Shown: piece after piece, positions 1 through 6,466 of the stretch
How positions within the stretch are numbered: position 1 is the stretch's first letter
Layout of the letters: the number at the start of each line of letters is the position of its first letter
DNA from: UBA7239 sp035456205
Lineage (GTDB): Bacteria > Pseudomonadota > Gammaproteobacteria > Pseudomonadales > UBA7239
Assembly: GCA_035456205.1 (NCBI GenBank)
Contig: DATIDQ010000034.1
Location: 1 to 9,899 of the forward strand
DNA: 9,899 bases
Direction of reading: 5' to 3'
Translations under genes and position numbers: made by a program
Notes under the pieces: model-generated
The model's input: only the letters and a program-made list of their open reading frames with translations
Database searches by the model: none
Told to the model about the DNA's origin: nothing

Positions 1-2
1 GG

Positions 3-92
3 GCGACGCTGTACAACTGGGACAACAACTGGCGCTCTGATGGACACCGTTACCCCCTTTCCCGTACAATGCTCCCTCAGGTAGCAGCCTGA
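3..92 (+). CDS. Possible 3' end of an unidentified upstream gene (partial)
   Basis: An open frame enters from the left edge and stops with TGA at 90-92, giving 29 visible residues rich in Trp, Asn and Arg and ending in QVAA. The codons mostly end in G or C, as expected for a coding frame in a moderately GC-rich genome. An intrinsic terminator begins about 37 nt after the stop, which fits the end of a transcription unit. The other two + frames also stay open for part of this stretch, to stops at 38-40 and 82-84, so the choice of frame is only a preference. The residues do not look like the C terminus of DapB, which often precedes carA in Pseudomonas. I do not recognise the family. Confidence 0.35.
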   Translation, partial: ATLYNWDNNWRSDGHRYPLSRTMLPQVAA

Positions 93-128
93 AACGAGGG
101 GCCTCAGTGGCGCTAAAAAGCTTTCAAG

Positions 129-164
129 AAAACGGGATGGACGCGAGTTCAGCCCGTTTTTTTT
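129..164 (+). terminator. Rho-independent terminator with a GNRA tetraloop
   Basis: The arm AAAACGGG (129-136) pairs with CCCGTTTT (153-160). After one A/G mismatch, an inner helix TGGAC/GTTCA (138-142 with 147-151, one G-U pair) closes a GCGA tetraloop at 143-146. Eight T residues follow from 157 to 164. This is a textbook intrinsic terminator. It most likely ends the upstream gene and separates it from carA, which starts about 95 nt later. A role as a regulated attenuator in a carA leader is possible, but I see no clear leader peptide or competing antiterminator that would support it. Confidence 0.85.
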
Positions 165-182
165 AAGCTCCATCCAGACTGC

Positions 183-200
183 TTTTCAATATTTTCAATG
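183..200 (+). repeat. Tandem 9-nt direct repeat in the carA leader
   Basis: TTTTCAAT occurs at 183-190 and again at 192-199, a period of 9 nt, between the terminator and the carA start. It is AT-rich and lies where a promoter -10 region or a regulator site would be expected. It is not the inverted TGAAT/ATTCA arrangement of an E. coli ARG box. No confident -35/-10 pair could be assigned around it. It may be a regulator site or a chance low-complexity repeat. Confidence 0.4.
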
Positions 201-246
201 AGTTACCTTGCGAGAGGGGTGGCTTGTTGTGCCAAAAAATACCGAC

Positions 247-258
247 AGGGGAAAGCAC
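247..258 (+). promoter_or_regulatory. Ribosome binding site favouring the TTG start of carA
   Basis: AGGGGA at 247-252 sits 7 nt before the in-frame TTG at 259-261. Two earlier in-frame starts exist: a TTG at 208 and a GTG at 229, the latter 9 nt after GAGAGGGG (212-219). The 259 start gives an N terminus that aligns with E. coli CarA, whose gene also begins with TTG (established knowledge). The two earlier starts would add 17 or 10 residues with no counterpart there. Confidence 0.5.
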
Positions 259-1416
259 TTGATCAGCCAGACCAGAAAACCCGCCCTACTCGCGCTTGCT
301 GACGGAAGTATCTTCCGTGGTACCAGCATTGGCGCTGAAGGTGTTTCGACTGGGGAGGTGGTATTCAACACCGCACTGACAGGCTATCAGGAAATTTTGA
401 CCGACCCGTCCTACTGCGAACAGATCGTTACGCTCACCTACCCGCATATCGGCAACGTCGGCTGTAATCCGGAAGATGAAGAATCCGGCCGTGTCTGGGC
501 TCGGGGTCTGGTCATCCGCGACTTGCCCTTGGTCGCCAGCAACTTTCGCTCCACCGAAGATCTCGCTACCTATCTTAAACGCCACAATATTGTGGGCTTG
601 GCCGATATCGATACCCGTCGTTTGACCCGTGTGCTGCGCGAAAAGGGTGCGCAGAACGGCTGTCTGATGGCGGGTGATGCGATTGACGAGACTAAAGCAC
701 TGGAACTGGCGCGCTCATGGCCTGGGCTAAAAGGCATGGATCTCGCCAAGGTAGTGAGTACTGACAAGCCCTACCCGTTTACCGAAGGTGAATGGCGTTT
801 AGGTGCCGGTTTTAGCGGCAAAGGTGAGCCGAAATACAAAGTAGTGGCCTACGATTACGGTGTGAAGCGCAATATCCTGCGCATGCTGGTTGGGCGCGGT
901 TGTGAACTGACGGTCGTGCCAGCACAAACGCCAGCGAGCGAAGTATTGGCCATGAAACCGGATGGCGTGTTCCTGTCCAACGGCCCCGGCGATCCGGAAC
1001 CCTGCGATTATGCGATCAAGGCTATTCAGGACATTATCGCCGCCGGCGTGCCGATCTTCGGCATCTGCCTAGGTCATCAATTGCTGGCGCTGGCTTCCGG
1101 TGCCAAAACGCTGAAGATGAAATTCGGGCACCACGGCGCCAATCACCCGGTGCAAGATACAGATAGCAAGCGCGTGCTGATCACCAGCCAGAACCACGGC
1201 TTTGCCGCCGATGAAGCCACCCTGCCCGCCAATGTACGCGTGACGCATAAATCCCTGTTTGATGGCAGTTTGCAGGGTATTGCCCGCACTGACGTGCCGG
1301 CCTTCAGTTTTCAAGGGCATCCGGAAGCCAGCCCGGGCCCGCACGATGCGGCTGATTTGTTTGACCGATTTATTGATTCGATGGCGCAAAGCCGCTCATC
1401 AGGAGCAAAAAGCTGA
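259..1416 (+). CDS. carA: Carbamoyl-phosphate synthetase small (glutaminase) subunit
   Basis: CarA hydrolyses glutamine and passes ammonia through a tunnel to CarB, in the cytoplasmic enzyme that makes carbamoyl phosphate for arginine and pyrimidines. From the TTG at 259 the protein has 385 residues; E. coli CarA has 382. The N-terminal half is the CarA-specific domain, with the conserved stretch GYQEILTDPSY. The C-terminal half is a class I glutamine amidotransferase. Its nucleophile Cys270 lies in GICLGHQ, and His354 and Glu356 lie in QGHPEASPGPHD, completing the Cys-His-Glu triad one residue off the E. coli numbering. The start is uncertain, since a TTG at 208 and a GTG at 229 are also in frame. 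The stop overlaps the carB start as TGATG, implying translational coupling and 1:1 subunits. Identity is certain; only the start is in doubt. Confidence 0.97.
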   Translation: MISQTRKPALLALADGSIFRGTSIGAEGVSTGEVVFNTALTGYQEILTDPSYCEQIVTLTYPHIGNVGCNPEDEESGRVWARGLVIRDLPLVASNFRSTEDLATYLKRHNIVGLADIDTRRLTRVLREKGAQNGCLMAGDAIDETKALELARSWPGLKGMDLAKVVSTDKPYPFTEGEWRLGAGFSGKGEPKYKVVAYDYGVKRNILRMLVGRGCELTVVPAQTPASEVLAMKPDGVFLSNGPGDPEPCDYAIKAIQDIIAAGVPIFGICLGHQLLALASGAKTLKMKFGHHGANHPVQDTDSKRVLITSQNHGFAADEATLPANVRVTHKSLFDGSLQGIARTDVPAFSFQGHPEASPGPHDAADLFDRFIDSMAQSRSSGAKS

Positions 1417-4400
1417 TGCCAAAGCGTACCGACATCCAGTCCATCCTGATCCTCGGCGCGGGTCCGATCATCATCGGCCAGGCTTGCGAGTTTGATTACT
1501 CCGGCGCACAGGCGTGCAAGGCGCTGCGCGAAGAAGGTTATCGCGTCATTCTGGTGAACTCGAATCCTGCCACCATCATGACCGACCCGGCGATGGCCGA
1601 CGCGACTTATATCGAGCCGGTAGAGTGGCGCACGGTGGCAAAAATCATCGAGCAGGAAAGACCGGATGCCCTGTTGCCGACCATGGGCGGCCAGACGGCA
1701 CTGAATTGCGCACTGGATCTGGCGCGTGAAGGCGTGCTGAAACAGTTCGGTGTGGAGATGATCGGCGCAACAGCCGATGCCATCGACAAAGCGGAAGACC
1801 GTCACCGTTTTGATGTGGCGATGAAAGCCATCGGTCTCGATACCGCACGTTCCGGCATCGCGCATTCGCTGGAAGAAGCGCTACAGATTCTCGACCGTTT
1901 CGGTTTCCCGGTGGTCATTCGTCCGTCATTCACTATGGGCGGTTCCGGTGGTGGTATCGCCTACAACCGTGAAGAGTTTGTCGAAATTTGTGAACGCGGA
2001 CTGGATTTGTCGCCCACCAACGAATTGCTGATCGATGAATCGTTGCTCGGCTGGAAAGAGTACGAAATGGAAGTGGTGCGCGATAAAAATGACAACTGCA
2101 TTATTGTGTGCTCGATTGAAAATTTTGATCCCATGGGCGTGCACACTGGCGACTCCATCACCGTTGCGCCCGCACAGACTTTGACCGACCGCGAATACCA
2201 GATCATGCGCAACGCTTCACTTGCGGTGCTGCGTGAGATCGGCGTGGAAACCGGCGGTTCGAATGTGCAGTTTGCCGTGGAGCCGAATACCGGTCGTATG
2301 ATTGTGATCGAGATGAATCCGCGCGTGTCGCGCTCATCGGCACTGGCTTCAAAAGCTACCGGCTTCCCGATAGCGAAAGTCGCAGCAAAACTGGCTGTGG
2401 GTTACACGCTGGATGAACTGCAAAATGAAATTACCGGCGGCAAGACGCCGGCGTCATTCGAACCGTCCATCGATTATGTCGTGACCAAAGTGCCGCGTTT
2501 TACTTTCGAAAAATTTCCGACCGCTGATGCGCGGCTGACCACGCAGATGAAATCGGTGGGCGAAGTGATGGCGATTGGCCGCACTTTCCAGGAGTCCTTG
2601 CAGAAAGCCATGCGCGGTCTGGAAGTGGGTTCAGCCGGTTTTGAATCGCGCATTCCAAAGCTGCAGGAAAATGATGAAGCCGATGTGCGGGATACCGTGC
2701 GCCGCGAATTGAAAATTCCTGGTGCGGATCGTTTGTGGTTTGTGGCTGATGCATTCCGTCTTGGCATGAGTGTGGACGAGATTTTTGAAGTATCCAGTAT
2801 TGATCGCTGGTTTCTGGTGCAGATAGAAGAGCTGATGCAATACGAAACAGCGATACAAGCTTCTTCATTGTCAGCCATCAACGCAGACAGTTTACGCGCG
2901 GTAAAACGCAAAGGATTTTCCGATGCGCGTATCGCTGTGCTGCTCAATACCAGCGAAGCGAAAATTCGCGAACTGCGCCATTCATTCAATGTGCGCCCTG
3001 TATACAAGCGCGTGGATACTTGCGCAGCAGAATTTTCCACTGACACGGCGTACATGTATTCCACTTACGAAGAAGAGTGTGAAGCGAATCCGACAGCGCG
3101 CAATAAAATTATGGTGCTGGGCGGCGGGCCAAACCGTATCGGGCAGGGCATTGAGTTTGATTATTGCTGTGTGCATGCCGCACTCGCCATGCGTGAGGAT
3201 GGTTATGAAACCATCATGGTCAACTGCAACCCGGAAACGGTTTCCACGGATTACGATACATCTGACCGTTTGTATTTCGAACCCGTTACGCTGGAAGATG
3301 TGCTGGAAATTGTGCATAAAGAAAATCCGAAAGGCGTGATTGTGCAGTTTGGTGGCCAGACGCCATTGAAACTGGCGCGTGCACTGGAAGCGGCAGGTGT
3401 TCCGATTATTGGTACAACACCGGAAGCAATTGATCGCGCGGAAGACCGCGAACAATTCCAGAAAATGATTGAGAAACTGAAGCTGACTCAACCGCATAAC
3501 GCTACGGTGCGTTCGACAGAAGAAGCTATCCTGAAAGCGCAGGAAATCGGTTATCCGTTGGTAGTGCGTCCGTCGTATGTGCTCGGTGGTCGTGCGATGG
3601 AAATCGTCTACAAAGAAAGCGAATTGAAAACTTATATGCGCGATGCGGTGCAGGTGTCTAACGACGCGCCTGTGTTGCTGGATCACTTCCTGAATGCTGC
3701 AATTGAAGTGGATATTGATGCGGTGTCTGACGGCAAAGATGTGGTGATCGGCGCCATCATGCAACATATCGAACAGGCTGGCGTGCATTCCGGTGATTCT
3801 GCCTGTTCATTGCCGCCGTATTCCTTGCCGGCGGATGTGCAGGACAAAATGCGCGATACCGTCAAGCAGATGGCGCGCGAACTGAATGTTGTCGGTTTGA
3901 TGAATGTACAGCTCGCATATCAGGATGATACGGTCTATGTGATTGAAGTGAATCCGCGCGCTTCGCGCACTGTGCCGTTTGTCTCGAAGTGTATCGGTGT
4001 ATCGCTGGCAAAAATTGCTGCACGCTGTATGGCTAGCACATCCCTTGTCGCTCAACAATTTACACAAGAAATTGTGCCGCAGAATGTCAATGTGAAAGAA
4101 GCGGTATTCCCGTTTAATAAATTTCCTGCTGTGGATCCGATCCTCGGACCGGAAATGAAATCCACCGGCGAAGTCATGGGAACCGGCGCAACATTTGCCG
4201 AAGCCTATGGCAAAGCGCAGCTGGGAGCCGGTGAAAAACTGCCACGTCACGGCGGCAACGCATTTCTCAGTGTGCGGGAAGTAGACAGGCCCGGTGTGGT
4301 GTCAGTAGCCAGACGCTTGAGTGAAAACGGTTTCAAATTGATTGCTACCCGCGGAACCGCTGCGGTATTACAGGCGGCCAATCTGGATGTTGAAGTGGTT

Positions 4401-4661
4401 AATAAAGTGAATGAGGGGCGTCCGCACATTGTTGATTTGATCAAGAATGGCAAAATCCAGCTGATCGTGAATACCACGGAAGGCCGGCAGGCGATTGCTG
4501 ATTCTGCCACCATTCGCCGCTCGGCACTGCAACACAAGGTTTATTACAACACGACATTGGCTGGTGGTGAAGCATCGTCTCTAGCCTTAATGATGAAGGG
4601 TGAAACCACCGTCCGCCGCCTGCAGACTTTGCATGAGCAAGTAAAGTCTGCGCAGTCATAA
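1416..4661 (+). CDS. carB: Carbamoyl-phosphate synthetase large subunit
   Basis: CarB forms carboxyphosphate from bicarbonate and ATP, aminates it with ammonia from CarA, and phosphorylates the carbamate with a second ATP. The protein has 1081 residues; E. coli CarB has 1073. Domains in order are: first ATP-grasp half (1 to about 402, with Glu299 and Asn301 in IEMNPRVSRSS), oligomerisation domain (to about 556), second ATP-grasp half (to about 940) and a C-terminal MGS-like allosteric domain. The ornithine-site stretch HIEQAGVHSGDS is intact (His784, Glu786, Asp794). In the allosteric domain Ser952, Thr978, Thr981 and Lys997 match the E. coli nucleotide-site residues Ser948, Thr974, Thr977 and Lys993. 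The equivalent of Lys954 is Arg. UMP inhibition and ornithine activation are therefore likely but inferred. AGGAGC at 1401-1406 is the ribosome binding site. It forms an operon with carA and probably greA. Confidence 0.98.
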   Translation: MPKRTDIQSILILGAGPIIIGQACEFDYSGAQACKALREEGYRVILVNSNPATIMTDPAMADATYIEPVEWRTVAKIIEQERPDALLPTMGGQTALNCALDLAREGVLKQFGVEMIGATADAIDKAEDRHRFDVAMKAIGLDTARSGIAHSLEEALQILDRFGFPVVIRPSFTMGGSGGGIAYNREEFVEICERGLDLSPTNELLIDESLLGWKEYEMEVVRDKNDNCIIVCSIENFDPMGVHTGDSITVAPAQTLTDREYQIMRNASLAVLREIGVETGGSNVQFAVEPNTGRMIVIEMNPRVSRSSALASKATGFPIAKVAAKLAVGYTLDELQNEITGGKTPASFEPSIDYVVTKVPRFTFEKFPTADARLTTQMKSVGEVMAIGRTFQESLQKAMRGLEVGSAGFESRIPKLQENDEADVRDTVRRELKIPGADRLWFVADAFRLGMSVDEIFEVSSIDRWFLVQIEELMQYETAIQASSLSAINADSLRAVKRKGFSDARIAVLLNTSEAKIRELRHSFNVRPVYKRVDTCAAEFSTDTAYMYSTYEEECEANPTARNKIMVLGGGPNRIGQGIEFDYCCVHAALAMREDGYETIMVNCNPETVSTDYDTSDRLYFEPVTLEDVLEIVHKENPKGVIVQFGGQTPLKLARALEAAGVPIIGTTPEAIDRAEDREQFQKMIEKLKLTQPHNATVRSTEEAILKAQEIGYPLVVRPSYVLGGRAMEIVYKESELKTYMRDAVQVSNDAPVLLDHFLNAAIEVDIDAVSDGKDVVIGAIMQHIEQAGVHSGDSACSLPPYSLPADVQDKMRDTVKQMARELNVVGLMNVQLAYQDDTVYVIEVNPRASRTVPFVSKCIGVSLAKIAARCMASTSLVAQQFTQEIVPQNVNVKEAVFPFNKFPAVDPILGPEMKSTGEVMGTGATFAEAYGKAQLGAGEKLPRHGGNAFLSVREVDRPGVVSVARRLSENGFKLIATRGTAAVLQAANLDVEVVNKVNEGRPHIVDLIKNGKIQLIVNTTEGRQAIADSATIRRSALQHKVYYNTTLAGGEASSLALMMKGETTVRRLQTLHEQVKSAQS

Positions 4662-4678
4662 AATAGTAGGGAAAAGAC

Positions 4679-5152
4679 ATGACAAAATTTCCGATGACCG
4701 TGCAAGGCGCAGAAAATCTTCGTGCTGAACTCGACAAACTGAAAAAGGAAAAACCGGCTGTATCGCAAGCTATTGCGACGGCGCGTGAACACGGTGATCT
4801 GAAAGAAAACGCCGAATACCATGCTGCTCGTGAGCAAATGGGATTTCTGGAGGGGCGCATTCAGGATATAGAAGCGCGCTTGTCAAATGTGCAGATTATC
4901 GACATCACTGCCATTCCGCCGGGAGATAAAGTGATCTTCGGTGTGACGGTTTCTATCACTAACTGTGAGACTGACAAAAAAGTCACTTATAAAATTGTGG
5001 GTGAATATGAAGCGGATGTTAACAAAGGGCTCATTTCCCTCACGTCACCGATTGCACGGGCGTTGATTGGCAAGGAAGTGGGCGATGTTGTTGTCGTGAA
5101 AGCACCGAGTGGTGATGTTGAATATGAAATTGATGATGTGCAACATATTTAA
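4679..5152 (+). CDS. greA: Transcription elongation factor GreA
   Basis: GreA enters the RNA polymerase secondary channel and stimulates cleavage of backtracked transcripts. The protein has 157 residues (E. coli 158) and aligns end to end with it. The N-terminal coiled-coil hairpin covers about residues 1-75. Its acidic tip lies in AREHGDLKENAEYHAAREQ, with Asp40 and Glu43 corresponding to E. coli Asp41 and Glu44. The C-terminal FKBP-like domain (about 80-157) contains SPIARALIGKEVGD. The start has TAGGGAAAAG upstream, 17 nt after the carB stop, so it is probably co-transcribed with carAB, an order common in Proteobacteria. A terminator-like hairpin lies at 5209-5233, within 60 nt of its stop, and may end the housekeeping transcript. 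Confidence 0.98.
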   Translation: MTKFPMTVQGAENLRAELDKLKKEKPAVSQAIATAREHGDLKENAEYHAAREQMGFLEGRIQDIEARLSNVQIIDITAIPPGDKVIFGVTVSITNCETDKKVTYKIVGEYEADVNKGLISLTSPIARALIGKEVGDVVVVKAPSGDVEYEIDDVQHI

Positions 5153-5167
5153 GCATTGTCGGCAGCC

Positions 5168-6397
5168 ATGGGCTTGATGCGGTTTTTTGAAAAAGCCGTA
5201 AAAATAGTAGCCAGCATCATGTTGGCTTTTTTTATGCTTTATCAGGCAGCTGTATTCTGGACCAAGGCTTTTCATGGTTTCGCGTGGGATTATTCCATCA
5301 ACTGGACTGCCGCGATGGCGTTGCGGGAAGGGCTGTCGCTGTATGATCGCGTGGCATTGCAGCAGATAGCGATATCGCATATCGGTAACAACGCACATGC
5401 GTTGTTCAATGGACGTTTTACCTCATTTATCGGATTGCCTACCACCGCCATTTCACATCTGCCTTTTGCTTTTTTGCCTTATGAAACCAGTGTACTTTGT
5501 TACCGCTCGCTCGCTCTATGCGCCATGCTATTGGCTGTTTTCTTGACGGGATTAACGTTGCAGTCTGAACAGCGTTGGCGTGCATGGCTGGCGGGGATTT
5601 TGTGTTTACTGTTATGGAATGCGTTTTCATTTTCGTTACATTTAGGGCAGGTGGATGCGTGGGTGATACTCAGTCTGGCCATTGCAGTATTTTCTGTTAG
5701 CCGCGCGCGCTGGAAATTGGCAGGTGTTGCTATTGCTGTAGCTGTGCTGTTAAAAATCAGCCCGATCTGGCTGCTATTTTTCTGTTTGTTGAAGCGTCAA
5801 TGGTCAGTAGTCTTTGTGGCCAGTATTTGTCTTGCAATGGGTTTGTTGTTGTCTTGTTTACCGCAGCACGGGGCTGATATCTGGCAGTTTTTAACAGTAG
5901 TATTGCCCTCGCTAGGGGATAGCCCGTTGCATGTACAGAACCAGTCATTAGGTGCATTTCTGGCCAGATTGGCAACGCCTGATACGCAGTTGCTGTCTTT
6001 TACGGCGGGTATTGGTATCTGGAAAATAGTCGGTACCGGTATTACAGCAATATTGCTGCTCGTGTTGTATCGATCCACGCGCAGTACGGCATTACAGGCA
6101 GAGGAGTTGGCGGCAGTCATTTTGCTTGCTTTGTTGGCTGGGCCGTTGACTTGGGATCACTATCTGTCATGGGCAGTGATCCCGGTGATGCTCCTGGCGG
6201 CGAGATTGTCGCCGGAGAGAATATTGTTACTGTTTCTTCTGTTAGTGCCACTGGTGTTCCCTGTGCCGTATCTGAAAGCAGATATTATTGCGAGCAATGC
6301 CTGGTGGCGGGTGTTAACAGGTGTACAAATCAGTGCGGTGTTGTTAGTAGCTGTCTGGGCAATAAATTGCTGTGGCACACGCAGCCGTCAAGCATAA
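5168..6397 (+). CDS. GT87/DUF2029-type membrane glycosyltransferase
   Basis: The gene encodes a polytopic membrane protein of 409 residues from the ATG at 5168, with about ten hydrophobic segments. It fits the GT-C fold family GT87 (DUF2029; actinobacterial mannosyltransferases such as PimE), which uses polyprenyl-phosphate sugars on the outer face of the inner membrane. Family-like features are an acidic residue after the first membrane helix (Asp41 in FAWDYS), GLSLYD (about 55-60), LGQVDAW (159-165), the lysine in LLKISP (196), QNQSLGAFLARL (from 257) and GPLTWDHY (325-332). The start is unclear: TTG 5156, ATG 5168 and ATG 5177 are all in frame and none has a good ribosome binding site, so translation may depend on coupling to greA, which ends 15 nt earlier. 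A terminator-like hairpin lies within the first codons. Sugar and acceptor cannot be told. Confidence 0.75.
   Translation: MGLMRFFEKAVKIVASIMLAFFMLYQAAVFWTKAFHGFAWDYSINWTAAMALREGLSLYDRVALQQIAISHIGNNAHALFNGRFTSFIGLPTTAISHLPFAFLPYETSVLCYRSLALCAMLLAVFLTGLTLQSEQRWRAWLAGILCLLLWNAFSFSLHLGQVDAWVILSLAIAVFSVSRARWKLAGVAIAVAVLLKISPIWLLFFCLLKRQWSVVFVASICLAMGLLLSCLPQHGADIWQFLTVVLPSLGDSPLHVQNQSLGAFLARLATPDTQLLSFTAGIGIWKIVGTGITAILLLVLYRSTRSTALQAEELAAVILLALLAGPLTWDHYLSWAVIPVMLLAARLSPERILLLFLLLVPLVFPVPYLKADIIASNAWWRVLTGVQISAVLLVAVWAINCCGTRSRQA
5209..5233 (+). terminator. Terminator-like hairpin after greA, inside the 5' end of the GT87 gene
   Basis: AGCCAGC (5209-5215) pairs with GTTGGCT (5221-5227), seven pairs with one G-U, around a 5-nt ATCAT loop. 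A run of seven T (5227-5233) follows. It lies 57 nt after the greA stop, where a greA terminator would be expected, yet it is within codons of the first membrane helix of the next gene. The T run coincides with two Phe codons, so chance is possible. The stem is shorter than that of the terminator upstream of carA. Confidence 0.45.
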
Positions 6398-6466
6398 AAT
6401 TCTGAATTGTAATATGATCCGGCGGGGCTTTAATAACACATGGAGCACGGCGTAAAAGGATAATAA
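6398..6466 (+). other. Spacer between the GT87 gene and the second glycosyltransferase
   Basis: This 69-nt gap contains a small inverted repeat, AATTC-T-GAATT, right after the stop. It also holds a 7-codon reading frame (ATG 6440 to TAA 6461-6463) ending 3 nt before the next start, and the ribosome binding site AAGGA (6456-6460), 6 nt from ATG 6467. TATGAT at 6413-6418 resembles a -10 box, but no matching -35 box was found. No intrinsic terminator is present, so the three glycosyltransferase genes could be one transcript. Confidence 0.5.

Noticed and set aside
74..105. Alternative hairpins around CCCTC/GAGGG and TCAGG/CCTGA before the terminator, considered as an attenuator
   Set aside because: The stems are only 5 bp, no T run follows, and no complete leader peptide with a regulatory codon run is visible. 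Too weak to call.
183..200. E. coli-type ARG box upstream of carA
   Set aside because: The sequence is a direct repeat of TTTTCAAT and lacks the inverted TGAAT/ATTCA half-sites.
1311..1865. Minus-strand open frame of 184 codons spanning the carA-carB junction
   Set aside because: It is antisense to two certain genes, has a low-complexity His/Arg/Cys-rich product and no ribosome binding site worth noting.
2982..3788. Long minus-strand open frame of 268 codons inside carB
   Set aside because: It lies wholly within the well-conserved carB coding sequence, and its product is rich in His, Arg and Phe with no recognisable domain. It is a shadow of the coding strand, as are the other antisense frames across carA, carB and the glycosyltransferase genes.
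6398..6430. Promoter for the second glycosyltransferase gene based on TATGAT at 6413-6418
   Set aside because: No -35-like hexamer lies 16-18 nt upstream, and AT-rich spacers produce such hexamers by chance.
6440..6463. Seven-codon reading frame just before the second glycosyltransferase start
   Set aside because: It is very short and does not overlap either neighbour, and the downstream gene has its own good ribosome binding site. Chance is the simplest explanation.
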